Below are positions 27,796 to 36,970 of a stretch of DNA of 64,000 bases, piece after piece. The translations under genes and the position numbers were made by a program. Source of the stretch: Bacteroidota bacterium (lineage in GTDB: Bacteria > Bacteroidota > Bacteroidia > B-17B0 > Aurantibacillaceae); assembly GCA_013697245.1 (NCBI GenBank), contig JACCXH010000049.1:1-64000 (forward strand), in the 5' to 3' direction. Below the pieces are notes generated by a model, which worked only from the letters and a program-made list of their open reading frames with translations, had not been told where the DNA came from and searched no databases. How positions within the stretch are numbered: the stretch's first letter is position 1; every line of letters begins with the position of its first letter.

Positions 27796-29133
27796 TTATT
27801 TCGGCATACCCTTTGGCATGTTACGCATCAACTTACTCATGGCGTTCTTATCGTTCATCATGCGCATCATTTTACGTGTATCTTCAAACTGTTTTAATAA
27901 TTTGTTCACCTCTTGTATGCCTTGTCCGCTGCCTTTTGCAACGCGTTGCCTGCGCGAGCCATTCAATAATTCGGGCTTTGTTCTTTCTTCCGGCGTCATG
28001 CTAAAAATAATAGCTTCAATACCTTTAAAGGCATTGTCATCAATGTCCATATCTTTCACCGCCTTACCCACACCGGGTATCATGCCAACCAGATCTTTAA
28101 TGTTTCCCATTTTTTTGATCTGGTGTAGCTGACCTAAAAAATCATTAAAGTCAAATTTATTGGTCGCAATTTTCTTGCTTAATTTTCTTGCTTCTTCTTC
28201 GTCAAATTGCTCCTGCGCGCGCTCCACTAAAGTTACAACGTCGCCCATACCTAATATTCTATCGGCCATACGTTCAGGATAGAACACATCCAGTGCATCC
28301 ATCTTTTCGCCGGTACCAATAAATTTAATTGGTTTGTTTACAATACTTTTAATAGATAAAGCCGCACCACCACGGGTATCGCCATCTAATTTGGTTAAAA
28401 TAACCCCATCAAAATCCAAACGGTCGTTAAATGCTTTTGCAGTATTAACGGCATCCTGGCCGGTCATACTATCTACTACAAATAAAATTTCGTTAGGCTT
28501 AATTGCTTTTTTAAGATCAGCAATTTCATTCATCATCAACTCATCAACCGCTAAACGGCCCGCAGTATCTATTAATACAACCGAGTTGCCATTTTCTTTA
28601 GCTTGTTTAATAGCAGCTTCGGCAATTTTAGTTGGATTTTTTTCTTCGCGGTTACTAAATACTTCCACATCCAATTGCTCTCCTAACACATGCAATTGAT
28701 CAATAGCTGCAGGACGGTAAACGTCGCAAGCCACCATTAAAGGTTTTTTACCTTTTTTTGTTTTTAAATAATTGGCAAGCTTACCGGTAAAAGTTGTTTT
28801 ACCGGAACCTTGTAAACCACTCATTAAAATAATAGTTGGGTTACCGCCAAGGTAAATATCTTCTTTGGTACCGCCCATTAAAGCAGCTAATTCATCATGT
28901 GTTATTTTTACCAGTAATTGCCCAGGAGATACAGATGTAAGAACGTTTTGACCTAAAGCTTTTTCTTTAACCGTATCGGTAAATGTTTTAGCAACTTTAT
29001 AGTTAACGTCGGCATCTAAGAGTGCTTTACGCACTTCTTTCATGGTTTCGGCAACGTTTATTTCTGTAATTTTACCCTGGCCCTTTAAATTTTTTAAAGC
29101 GCGATCGAGTTTATCCTGTAAATTATCAAACAT
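27796..29133 (-). CDS. ffh: Signal recognition particle protein Ffh (SRP54)
   Basis: 445 residues. The N-domain precedes a GTPase domain with GLQGSGKTTFTGKLA, CDVYRPAAIDQL, DTAGRLAVDE and TKLDGDTRGGAAL. The C-terminal M domain is Met-rich (about residues 330-445, with TPEERTKPELLNGSRRQRVAKGSG, the RNA-binding helix). With the SRP RNA encoded at 59563-59657 it forms the particle that brings nascent membrane proteins to FtsY, whose gene is at 31102. Transcribed alone. Confidence 0.98.
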   Translation of the reverse strand: MFDNLQDKLDRALKNLKGQGKITEINVAETMKEVRKALLDADVNYKVAKTFTDTVKEKALGQNVLTSVSPGQLLVKITHDELAALMGGTKEDIYLGGNPTIILMSGLQGSGKTTFTGKLANYLKTKKGKKPLMVACDVYRPAAIDQLHVLGEQLDVEVFSNREEKNPTKIAEAAIKQAKENGNSVVLIDTAGRLAVDELMMNEIADLKKAIKPNEILFVVDSMTGQDAVNTAKAFNDRLDFDGVILTKLDGDTRGGAALSIKSIVNKPIKFIGTGEKMDALDVFYPERMADRILGMGDVVTLVERAQEQFDEEEARKLSKKIATNKFDFNDFLGQLHQIKKMGNIKDLVGMIPGVGKAVKDMDIDDNAFKGIEAIIFSMTPEERTKPELLNGSRRQRVAKGSGQGIQEVNKLLKQFEDTRKMMRMMNDKNAMSKLMRNMPKGMPK

Positions 29134-29195
29134 GGTACTTTTTTTAAATAGAATACAAATTTAGGAAATTGAATGTAATTTTACATGATTAAAAA

Positions 29196-30230
29196 ATGAA
29201 CCACGAACATTATATGCAATTAGCACTGGACCTTGCTCAACAAGGCTGGCCCAAAGTAGCGCCTAACCCAATGGTAGGCTGCGTTATTGTTCATAATAAT
29301 ACCGTAGTTGCACAAGGATATCATGAACAGTATGGTTTACACCATGCAGAAGTAAATGCCATTAATAGTTTGGATACAGAAATAGATCCTAAAGAATGTG
29401 TTTTATATGTTAGTCTTGAGCCCTGCTCACACCATGGCAAAACCCCGCCCTGCGCCGATCTTATCATAAGTAAAGGGTTTAAAAAAGTGGTAATTGCCTG
29501 TAAAGACCCAAATCCATTGGTTTCCGGTAATGGCATTAGTAAATTAAAACAAGCCGGCATTAACGTTATAGAAGGGGTTTTGGAGCTGGAGGCAAAAACC
29601 TTGAACAAACGTTTTATTACTTTTTTTGAAAAAAAACGGCCATACTATATTTTAAAATGGGCACAAACGGCCGATGGTTTTATGAGCCGCACGCCTTTGC
29701 CTGCCAATAAAACCGATAATAAAATAAGCGGACCCGAAGCGCAAAAAATGGTGCATGCTTTAAGGGCCAGTGAAATGGCGATAATGGTGGGGAAAAATAC
29801 CGTTTTACTTGACGATCCAAGTTTAACCACCCGTTTAGTAGAAGGAAAGAACCCGGTAAGGATCTTTATTGATAGGAACCTGGAAGTGCAGGATGCTTTT
29901 AATATATATGAAAAAGATGCCGAAACCATTGTGTTTAATGGGATAAAGGATGAAGTGAGGGAGCATGTTCAATTCATAAAACTAAATTTTGATGTTAATA
30001 TCCTTTCGCAGATCTCCGATAAACTGGTTGAGTTAAATATTCAGAGTGTTTTAGTAGAGGGTGGAACCACTTTATTGAACGATTTTATCCAGCAAAATAT
30101 ATTTGACGAGATCCTCGTCTTTGAGAATCCAAATTTAAAATTCGGTACCGGCAAAAAGGCCCCGCAGATGAATTTAGTAGGGCATTTTGATCAGGTGGGA
30201 GAGGATAAATTATATAAGTTTTTAGGTTAA
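29196..30230 (+). CDS. ribD: Bifunctional riboflavin biosynthesis deaminase/reductase
   Basis: 344 residues. The N-terminal deaminase has the zinc site HAEVNAI (His50, Glu52) and PCSHHGKTPPC (Cys77 and Cys86 region). The C-terminal reductase begins near residue 150 (YYILKWAQTADGFMS) and includes VLVEGGTTLLNDFI. It performs the second and third steps of riboflavin synthesis. It is divergent from ffh with 62 bases between. No FMN riboswitch fits in that gap, and no other rib gene is adjacent. Confidence 0.95.
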   Translation: MNHEHYMQLALDLAQQGWPKVAPNPMVGCVIVHNNTVVAQGYHEQYGLHHAEVNAINSLDTEIDPKECVLYVSLEPCSHHGKTPPCADLIISKGFKKVVIACKDPNPLVSGNGISKLKQAGINVIEGVLELEAKTLNKRFITFFEKKRPYYILKWAQTADGFMSRTPLPANKTDNKISGPEAQKMVHALRASEMAIMVGKNTVLLDDPSLTTRLVEGKNPVRIFIDRNLEVQDAFNIYEKDAETIVFNGIKDEVREHVQFIKLNFDVNILSQISDKLVELNIQSVLVEGGTTLLNDFIQQNIFDEILVFENPNLKFGTGKKAPQMNLVGHFDQVGEDKLYKFLG

Positions 30231-30295
30231 AACACCTTAAATGACCGGTTTCCAATAAATTAACCAACAAAATGCAGAAATAATTGCCTTTTAAT

Positions 30296-30326
30296 TTTGC
30301 TAATTAATATTCTTCTCGTATATTTG
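30296..30326 (+). promoter_or_regulatory. Promoter of the rpmB-rpmG-DUF4295-ftsY cluster
   Basis: TTTG at 30296-30299 and TATATTTG at 30319-30326, spaced by 19 bases, match the Bacteroidota consensus perfectly. Transcription would begin near 30331, about 43 bases before rpmB. Confidence 0.82.
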
Positions 30327-30373
30327 CGTCCCTTTAGAAAGGGAATTAAAATTAGAATTAAAAAGATAAAATC

Positions 30374-30613
30374 ATGTCACGTATTTGTCAGTTAACCGGA
30401 AAAAAAGCAATGGGTGGAAACAAAGTATCGTTTTCAAACGCTAAATCTAAACGTCAGTTTAAAGTAAACTTAAAACGTAAACGTTTTTTTATCCCTGAAA
30501 CAGGAGAGTGGGTAACTTTACGTGTATCTACTTCAGCATTAAAGAATATTAATAAAAAAGGTATTAGTGCCTGTATAAAAGAAGCCAAAGCAAGTGGCAT
30601 TTTAGCAGCATAA
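30374..30613 (+). CDS. rpmB: 50S ribosomal protein L28
   Basis: 79 residues starting MSRICQLTGKKAMGGNKVSF, the L28 opening, with the KRKRFF and WVTLRVSTSALKNINKKG blocks. First gene of the usual Bacteroidota group L28, L33, DUF4295. Confidence 0.97.
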   Translation: MSRICQLTGKKAMGGNKVSFSNAKSKRQFKVNLKRKRFFIPETGEWVTLRVSTSALKNINKKGISACIKEAKASGILAA

Positions 30614-30631
30614 TTTTAAAAAAGCATAGTA

Positions 30632-30814
30632 ATGGCAAAAAAAGGTAATAGAATACAGGTAATATTAGAGTGTACAGAGCACAAAGAAAGCGGTAAGCCG
30701 GGAACGTCTCGTTACATTACTACTAAGAACAAAAAGAACACTACAGAGCGTATTGAATTAAAAAAATACAACTCGGTGTTAAAGAAAATGACAGTTCATA
30801 AAGAAATTAAATAA
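30632..30814 (+). CDS. rpmG: 50S ribosomal protein L33
   Basis: 60 residues with the L33 patterns [23 protein letters not shown] and [18 protein letters not shown]. The zinc Cys pairs of the C+ form are absent (one Cys only), so this is the C-minus type. It follows rpmB by 18 bases. Confidence 0.96.
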   Translation: MAKKGNRIQVILECTEHKESGKPGTSRYITTKNKKNTTERIELKKYNSVLKKMTVHKEIK

Positions 30815-30833
30815 TCGTATAGTTTAAGAAAAC

Positions 30834-30989
30834 ATGGCAAAGAAAGTAGTTGCAACGCTAAAGAGCGGAAAAGGTAAAGATTTTACGAAAGTTATTAAAA
30901 TGGTTAAATCACCAAAAACCGGTGCTTATAGCTTTAAAGAAGAAATTGTTCACAACGACCACGTTGCAGATTTCTTAAAAGACAAATAA
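30834..30989 (+). CDS. DUF4295 small basic protein
   Basis: A 51-residue frame, ATG at 30834 and TAA at 30987-30989, begins MAKKVVATLKSGKGKDFTKV and ends HVADFLKDK. This is the short DUF4295 family that follows rpmG in most Bacteroidota and is probably a ribosome-associated protein. It lies 19 bases after rpmG and before the terminator. Confidence 0.92.
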   Translation: MAKKVVATLKSGKGKDFTKVIKMVKSPKTGAYSFKEEIVHNDHVADFLKDK

Positions 30990-31020
30990 GTTAACATTCA
31001 TTGTATTTAGTTATTAAAAG

Positions 31021-31055
31021 AAATTCTTTCCTTTAAACCGGAAAGAATTTTTTGT
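31021..31055 (+). terminator. Rho-independent terminator after DUF4295
   Basis: An 11-bp perfect stem (AAATTCTTTCC against GGAAAGAATTT) with an 8-base loop runs into TTTTGTTTT. It separates the ribosomal genes from ftsY, although some read-through into ftsY is likely. Confidence 0.88.
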
Positions 31056-31101
31056 TTTAACCACTTTATTCTAATCAAAAATAACTAAGCACTAAATTAA
31101 A

Positions 31102-32061
31102 ATGAGTTTTTTCTCAAAATTATTTACAAAAGAAAATAAAGAAAGCTTAGATCAGGGACTTACAAAGACCAAAGAAAGTTTTTTTGGTAAGATCGCTAAA
31201 GCCCTTGCCGGTAAAAGCTCGGTAGATGCTGATGTGTTGGATAACCTGGAAGAAGTATTAATTACAGGCGACGTAGGTGTAAGCACTACTTTAAAAATCA
31301 TTAAACGTATTGAAGAACGAGTAAAAAAAGATAAGTACGTGGGTGCAGATGCTTTAAATACTTTATTAAAAGAAGAGATATCGGGTTTATTGTTGGAGAA
31401 TAATAAAAATAATGATTCATCTCATTTTTCAGAACCATTAAAGAACAAACCACATGTAATAATGGTAGTGGGTGTTAATGGTGTTGGCAAAACAACTTCA
31501 ATAGGCAAGATAGCTTACCAATACAAACAAGCGGGCAAATCAGTTATTTTGGGCGCTGCAGATACCTTTAGAGCAGCGGCGGTAGAGCAGTTAACCATTT
31601 GGAGTGAAAGAGTGGGTGTGCCAATCGTCAGTCAGGGTATGGGTGCCGATCCTGCAAGTGTTGCCTTTGATACGTTAAGCAGTGCCAAATCAAAAGATGT
31701 AGATGTTGTTATTATTGATACAGCAGGACGTTTACATAACAAGGTTAATTTAATGAACGAGTTAACCAAAATTAAAAACGTTATGAAAAAAGTATTGCCC
31801 GATGCACCGCACGAAGTATTGTTGGTATTAGATGGCAGCACCGGACAAAATGCTATTGAACAATGCAAGCAATTTACAGCAGCAACAGATGTAACAGCAC
31901 TGGCTGTAACTAAATTAGATGGTACCGCTAAAGGTGGCGTGGTTATTGGTATATCCGACGAGTTTAAAATTCCTATCCGTTATATTGGTGTTGGCGAGAA
32001 GATGACCGACCTGCAAGTGTTTGATGCCAAAGAGTTTGTTGATTCTTTGTTTAGCAAGTAG
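31102..32061 (+). CDS. ftsY: Signal recognition particle receptor FtsY
   Basis: 319 residues. An NG domain without the long acidic A domain has GVNGVGKTTSIGKIA, AADTFRAAAVEQL, DTAGRLHNKVNL, TKLDGTAKGG and the FtsY-type GVGEKMTDLQVFD end. FtsY is the membrane-associated GTPase receptor for Ffh-bound ribosomes. Its position after rpmB-rpmG-DUF4295 is the standard Bacteroidota arrangement. Confidence 0.97.
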   Translation: MSFFSKLFTKENKESLDQGLTKTKESFFGKIAKALAGKSSVDADVLDNLEEVLITGDVGVSTTLKIIKRIEERVKKDKYVGADALNTLLKEEISGLLLENNKNNDSSHFSEPLKNKPHVIMVVGVNGVGKTTSIGKIAYQYKQAGKSVILGAADTFRAAAVEQLTIWSERVGVPIVSQGMGADPASVAFDTLSSAKSKDVDVVIIDTAGRLHNKVNLMNELTKIKNVMKKVLPDAPHEVLLVLDGSTGQNAIEQCKQFTAATDVTALAVTKLDGTAKGGVVIGISDEFKIPIRYIGVGEKMTDLQVFDAKEFVDSLFSK

Positions 32062-32114
32062 TTTATTTGACCTCTAATTTTTTTTTTATTAGATTTACGT
32101 ATAAAATCACGTAT

Positions 32115-33146
32115 ATGAAAAAAATCTACTTTTCTTTTATATTACTTTTAACCATTACGGTATCAAATGCGCAATTAACACTAACTAAAGCGTTAAATAG
32201 CCCGGTAGTTGGCGATGTTTTTATTCAGAACTATTACGATTCTACAACTGCTATTAATAAAATAACAGGCACCAATAAAGTATGGAATTACAGTTCGGTG
32301 GTAACGGGAACAGCTTCACCAAATAATACCACATACACCACCGTAGCTTCAATTCCAGGGGCATCCGCAGCCTTTCCAATGGCAACTTTGGCAAGTTTTA
32401 ATCCACCGGCAAATTCCTCTACCTCATATTATATATTTAAAAATAACCTAACTGCTGATGAAATTTTAGGAACCTTCGCCGGAACAACTGCAACTACTTA
32501 TTCGAACACTGAAATTGATATGACCTATCCTTTCACGTATGGCTCTTCTTTTTCGGATGTATCTGGTTATTCAACAGGCACAGGTACCAATACCACATCG
32601 CAAAGCGGTACAGTTACGCTGACTGGTATGGGCACGGGTACAGTAATTTTACCAGGCAATATTACTTTAACTAATTGTTTGCAGGTAAAGTTAACAGGCG
32701 TAGCAACAGTAATTGATCCATTTCTTGGTTCGCCTTTAACAATCACGGTAACAGGTTTTTCATATTATCATGCTTCTCAAAAATTTCCTTTAGCATCTTT
32801 TAGTTATGGTAGAATTAGTTATATGAGCACAATAACTAATGATTTTAGTTTTTCGATAAACAATAATGTAATCCCTGCGGTAGGTATTAAAGAGAATAGC
32901 AATACTGCTTTCTTTAATTTATTTCCAAACCCGGTTAGCGACAAGATCACTATCTCAACCGATACTAAGCTCTCAAAAGATCTAACGGTAAGTATTACGG
33001 ACATAAGCGGTAAATTGGTTAAAACCGAAATGATCGATACAGATCTGAAAAATTATATGGATGTTGCCGGGCTTGAAAAAGGAATTTATTTTCTTACCAT
33101 AAATGCCAACGGCATTAATTCAAGAAAGAAATTTATTAAGGAATAA
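32115..33146 (+). CDS. T9SS-secreted protein, type A sorting domain
   Basis: 343 residues from the ATG at 32115; the frame opens at 32067, but the later ATG gives a proper signal peptide (MKKIYFSFILLLTITVSNAQ). The middle (about residues 25-250) is a Thr/Ser/Gly-rich beta domain I do not recognise. The end is a T9SS type A sorting domain: FFNLFPNPVSDKITIS, ITDISGKLVKTE, GLEKGIYFLTIN, KKFIKE. It is exported to the surface or medium. Its TAA stop touches the stop of the convergent gene with no base between. Confidence 0.88.
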   Translation: MKKIYFSFILLLTITVSNAQLTLTKALNSPVVGDVFIQNYYDSTTAINKITGTNKVWNYSSVVTGTASPNNTTYTTVASIPGASAAFPMATLASFNPPANSSTSYYIFKNNLTADEILGTFAGTTATTYSNTEIDMTYPFTYGSSFSDVSGYSTGTGTNTTSQSGTVTLTGMGTGTVILPGNITLTNCLQVKLTGVATVIDPFLGSPLTITVTGFSYYHASQKFPLASFSYGRISYMSTITNDFSFSINNNVIPAVGIKENSNTAFFNLFPNPVSDKITISTDTKLSKDLTVSITDISGKLVKTEMIDTDLKNYMDVAGLEKGIYFLTINANGINSRKKFIKE

Positions 33147-33854
33147 TCAAAAGCTTAACGTATAAGTTTTTGCTTCGTCAACATTTATATAAGTACTATC
33201 GTTACTTGTTGTTGTGATTCCGTTTTTTACTTTTAAAATATTTACACGCCATAAACCAGCTGCTAAACCGCCCGGAAGACTTGTTGCAGCGCCATTACGC
33301 AGAGCAGATGAGCTAAGAGCTCTTTTAAACCAAAAATCACTTGGAGGATTAGGAATGTTATAAAGCTCATGTTTAAATTCTACATAGATAGAATCTGGAA
33401 ATATTATTGGAGCGCTTGGATTCAATTTTACAGTTAACATATCTGCTAAAGGCAATGATCTTAATTCATAAAAAGTATTACTAATATTACTTTTGTCAAT
33501 TGATTTTCTTGATATATCCGGTTGTGACCGAAAATCGCTGTTAATAAAAGAGTTTTTTACAATAAGTTCATAAGAATAATCAGAGCTTTGATTTATAGCT
33601 ACATTATCAAATGTAAAATTGCCATTATTATCAGTCTTTGTTGTCAAGTTCGAAGGGAATTCCTTACCAGTATTACTCTTTTTTGTATTATGATATGTAC
33701 TTAAATGAACCGTATAATCTTTTATTGGTAGGCCACTGACCGTATTGAGCAAAGTTCCATGAAAAGTTTCGGTAAAGATTTTCTCTTTTTTATGACATGA
33801 AAAAAGGAAGACAATAAAAAATGCGAAATATATTTTTGAAATATAATTTTTCAA
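33147..33854 (-). CDS. Lipoprotein with carboxypeptidase-regulatory-like domain
   Basis: 235 residues from a TTG start. A lipoprotein signal (KNYISKIYFAFFIVFLFSC) has its lipobox Cys at about residue 20. A beta-sandwich domain follows with LLNTVSGLPIKDYTVHL, TDNNGNFTFDNV and YELIVKNS, the regulatory-like fold found in many Bacteroidota surface lipoproteins. The second half is a further beta-rich region with no recognised family. Convergent and abutting with the T9SS protein gene; the function is unknown. Confidence 0.78.
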   Translation of the reverse strand: MKNYISKIYFAFFIVFLFSCHKKEKIFTETFHGTLLNTVSGLPIKDYTVHLSTYHNTKKSNTGKEFPSNLTTKTDNNGNFTFDNVAINQSSDYSYELIVKNSFINSDFRSQPDISRKSIDKSNISNTFYELRSLPLADMLTVKLNPSAPIIFPDSIYVEFKHELYNIPNPPSDFWFKRALSSSALRNGAATSLPGGLAAGLWRVNILKVKNGITTTSNDSTYINVDEAKTYTLSF

Positions 33855-33873
33855 TTTATTATAATTAATACAG

Positions 33874-34194
33874 CTAAGATAGTGAATTATCTTTAAAAAA
33901 TTTCGCTAATTTTTCTTCTGCTTTATCTTTTTCTTTTTGCGTGGTAAATACTTCTGCAGCCCAATGCTCAGGCTTTTTTGTTTGTTTTTCTTTATCGTTT
34001 TGTATACGGTCTAATTTTACTTCGGCTTCTATTACATTATTCACAAATTTATAAGCAGTTTCATCTTTAGAATTTATCAGATCTAATAACAGACTTCTTT
34101 TTTTAAAAGAAACTAATTCGGCGTTTGGAATTTGATAATGAGTTGCAAGTTTGTAAACGCTTTGCATTAATTGTTTTTTAGTTTCTTCGGTCAT
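33874..34194 (-). CDS. Small helical protein of unknown function
   Basis: 106 residues with an ATG at 34194 and no signal peptide. It is charged and helical throughout (EETKKQLMQSVYKLATHYQI, KLDRIQNDKEKQTKKP, EKDKAEEKLAKFF). It lies 19 bases upstream of the lipoprotein gene on the same strand. I do not recognise the family. The coding pattern looks real: ATG start, no rare bias and well-formed codon use. Confidence 0.6.
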   Translation of the reverse strand: MTEETKKQLMQSVYKLATHYQIPNAELVSFKKRSLLLDLINSKDETAYKFVNNVIEAEVKLDRIQNDKEKQTKKPEHWAAEVFTTQKEKDKAEEKLAKFFKDNSLS

Positions 34195-34599
34195 GTTATT
34201 TTTATTTGAGGCGTAAAAGTAAGCAATTAATCAGGTAAAGACCTTTCAGGTTTATTCTGAAGAAATAATAAAACCAAACAAGGTTATTTAGTATGTATTT
34301 GTTAATTGTTAAAATTTGACCTATTCTTAAAATTTAAGGCAATTTACACAGTATTAAATCTTTACATTTTAAGGGTGCTTATTGTTAACCCAATATTAAC
34401 AAAATTGTAAACAATTAGCTTTCTGTTAAATAATTTATATGTTTGATTATCAATAGATTAAAATATATCAATTATACTTAAAATCCTTTAAAATCTCAGT
34501 ATATTTGTTTCCGTTTTAGTAAGACAAAAGCGTTTAATTAATCAATTATGTTTAACCCCTCAAACTAAGTCTTAGTAGTTTGATACAAGTAAATTAAAA
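34195..34599 (+). promoter_or_regulatory. AT-rich intergenic region upstream of rpsA with a -7 box
   Basis: No gene is visible in these 405 bases. TATATTTG at 34500-34507 is a perfect Bacteroidota -7 element, giving an rpsA leader of about 90 bases. Upstream are clustered GTTAAC/ATTAAC-type sequences and a small hairpin, TTGTTAA against TTAACAA (about 34382-34400). The long leader may allow autoregulation by S1, as known for other rpsA genes. Confidence 0.55.
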
Positions 34600-36390
34600 A
34601 TGTCAGAAAAAGTTCTAACAGGTAATGCGGATTTCGATTGGAGTTCGATTGGTAAAAAACAAGACAATTATACAACAGATGAAAAAGAGAAGTTGGATGA
34701 ATTGTATGGTAAAGCGTTAAGTACAATTACAGATGCTCAAATTATTGAGGGTACTGTTGTAGCTAAAAACAACCGCGAAGTAGTTGTAAATATTGGTTAT
34801 AAATCAGATGGTGTTGTTGCTCTTTCAGAGTTTCGTTACAATCCGGATCTAAAACTAGGCGATAAAATAGAAGTATTTATTGAATCAACTGAAGATACTA
34901 ATGGTCAATTAGTATTATCTCATAAAAAAGCACGTGCCAACAAAAGCTGGGATCGTGTTAATGAAGCACTTAATTCAGATGAAATTATTAAAGGTTTTGT
35001 TAAATGCCGTACTAAAGGTGGTTTAATTGTTGATGTATTTGGTATTGAAGCATTTTTACCGGGTTCACAAATTGACGTTAAGCCAATTCGTGATTACGAT
35101 GTTTACGTTGGTAAAACAATGGAATTTAAAGTTGTAAAAATTAACAACGAATTTAAAAACGTAGTAGTGTCTCACAAAGCTTTAATTGAAGCAGAAATTG
35201 AAACACAAAAACGCGATATCATCTCTAAATTAGAAAAAGGACAAGTATTAGAAGGAACTGTGAAGAACATTACTTCTTATGGTGTATTTATTGATCTTGG
35301 TGGTGTTGATGGTTTAATTCACATTACAGATCTATCTTGGGGCCGTATTAACCACCCGGAAGAGATCGTTAAATTAGACGAAAAAATTCAGGTTGTAATT
35401 CTTGAATTTGATGATGATAAAAAACGTATTGCTTTAGGTTTAAAACAATTAACGCCTCATCCTTGGGAAGCTTTAAATTCTGAATTAAAAATTGGTGATA
35501 AAGTAAAAGGTAAAGTAGTTGTTATTAACGATTACGGCGCATTTATCGAGATCGCACAAGGTGTTGAAGGTTTAGTTCACGTAAGTGAAATGAGCTGGAG
35601 CCAACATTTACGTAGCGCACAGGAGTTTGTTAAGATCGGACAAGAAATTGATGCGATTGTATTAACTCTTGATCGTGAAGAGCGTAAAATGAGCTTAGGT
35701 ATGAAACAATTAACGCCTGATCCTTGGAATATTATCTTAGATAAATACGCTAAAGGCTCTAAACACACAGGAACAGTTCGCAACTTCACCAACTTTGGTG
35801 TATTTGTTGAATTAGAAGAAGGTGTTGACGGTTTAGTTCATATCTCTGATCTTTCTTGGAGCAAAAAAATTAAACACCCTAGCGAATTCTGTAAAGTAGG
35901 AGATAAAATGGATGTTGCTGTTTTAGAAATTGATGGCGAGAACCGTCGTTTATCTTTAGGACACAAACAATTGGAAGAAAATCCATGGGATGTTTTTGAA
36001 ACTGTATTTACAATAGATTCAGTACATAGTGGTACTGTATTAAATGTAAACGATAAAGGCGCTACTATTGGCTTAACTTATGGTGTTGAAGGATTCTGTC
36101 CTGCTCGTCATTTGAACAAAGTAGATGGTACATCTTTAAAATCTGAAGAAGTTGCAGATTTCAAAGTAATTGAATTCAGCAAAGATGCTAAACGTATTGT
36201 TGTTTCTCACGCTCGTTTACACGAGGAAGTGAAAGACGAAGCAAGAAAAGTAGAAAAAGCTACTAAGAAAGCTGACTTTGACGAAAGCAAAAAAGCTGTG
36301 AAAAAAGTAAAAGATAGTCAAGAGAAAACCACTTTAGGTGATATCTCTGCATTATCGGATCTAAAAGACAAATTGGACGCTAAAAAATAA
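34600..36390 (+). CDS. rpsA: 30S ribosomal protein S1
   Basis: 596 residues with six S1 RNA-binding domains, for example GTVVAKNNREVVVNIGYKSD, GTVKNITSYGVFIDLGGVDG, GKVVVINDYGAFIEI, GTVRNFTNFGVFVELEEGVD and a divergent sixth. The tail (about 560-596) is Lys-rich. S1 recruits mRNA to the 30S subunit, which matters in a phylum without Shine-Dalgarno sites. Transcribed alone with a long leader and a terminator downstream. Confidence 0.97.
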   Translation: MSEKVLTGNADFDWSSIGKKQDNYTTDEKEKLDELYGKALSTITDAQIIEGTVVAKNNREVVVNIGYKSDGVVALSEFRYNPDLKLGDKIEVFIESTEDTNGQLVLSHKKARANKSWDRVNEALNSDEIIKGFVKCRTKGGLIVDVFGIEAFLPGSQIDVKPIRDYDVYVGKTMEFKVVKINNEFKNVVVSHKALIEAEIETQKRDIISKLEKGQVLEGTVKNITSYGVFIDLGGVDGLIHITDLSWGRINHPEEIVKLDEKIQVVILEFDDDKKRIALGLKQLTPHPWEALNSELKIGDKVKGKVVVINDYGAFIEIAQGVEGLVHVSEMSWSQHLRSAQEFVKIGQEIDAIVLTLDREERKMSLGMKQLTPDPWNIILDKYAKGSKHTGTVRNFTNFGVFVELEEGVDGLVHISDLSWSKKIKHPSEFCKVGDKMDVAVLEIDGENRRLSLGHKQLEENPWDVFETVFTIDSVHSGTVLNVNDKGATIGLTYGVEGFCPARHLNKVDGTSLKSEEVADFKVIEFSKDAKRIVVSHARLHEEVKDEARKVEKATKKADFDESKKAVKKVKDSQEKTTLGDISALSDLKDKLDAKK

Positions 36391-36471
36391 GCTGTTTAAT
36401 AAAACTCCCCAAACGACGAGTTCGTTTTAGGGTAACTAAGAATCACGCCATGGTTTTTAGTTTTTTGAGAG

Positions 36472-36498
36472 CCAAAACCCACACTAGTTGTGGGTTTT
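36472..36498 (+). terminator. Rho-independent terminator of rpsA
   Basis: CCAAAACCCACA pairs with TGTGGGTTTTTGG (one bulge) around a CTAGT loop, followed by TTTTT, about 80 bases past the rpsA stop. The rest of 36391-36679 shows no gene. Confidence 0.8.
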
Positions 36499-36685
36499 TG
36501 GTTTTTATACCCTCCCGTTATATTAATAACAAGGCTTTTGCCTAAATGAGATCTTGTGAGCTTTGTTCTTATTAGCTTTTCGGTTTTTACGTTACAAACA
36601 CAATAAACCAAATAATGTGGCGTTATTATACATAACACAGCATTCTTAATTATAAACTTTAAACACAACACAGCAATTATTGCCT

Positions 36686-36886
36686 ATGACAAGAACATTT
36701 ACTTCCAACCTTAATGAAACTGCCATTAAATCCGCGAAAGATCATTGCGATCTTTTGCCTTATCCCGATAGCTATCAGGATGCAGAACCTTCAAAAAATG
36801 TTATCGATAACATTTTAAACTTTAGCAAAAATCTTGAAATTAAAAGATCAAGGTTTGTTGATACTATTGAAGTGATAAAAAGTTAG
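36686..36886 (+). CDS. Small conserved Bacteroidota protein
   Basis: 66 residues from the ATG at 36686 (another ATG lies 6 bases upstream). The C-terminal half, PSKNVIDNILNFSKNLEIKR followed by IEVIKS, follows a pattern I recall in many short Bacteroidota proteins, with PSK..ID.ILN.SK near the end. No signal peptide or membrane segment is present. It stands alone between rpsA and a minus-strand gene; the function is unknown. Confidence 0.6.
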   Translation: MTRTFTSNLNETAIKSAKDHCDLLPYPDSYQDAEPSKNVIDNILNFSKNLEIKRSRFVDTIEVIKS

Positions 36887-36970
36887 TTTTTTACTCTTTC
36901 GCACAAAAAGGTATTCTGATCGTGATTCTAAATCTTAGTAGAAAAAGATTTTAAATTTGTATGCAGATAG

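Noticed and set aside
29134-29195. FMN riboswitch upstream of ribD
   Set aside because: The 62-base gap is too short and has no matching conserved segments.
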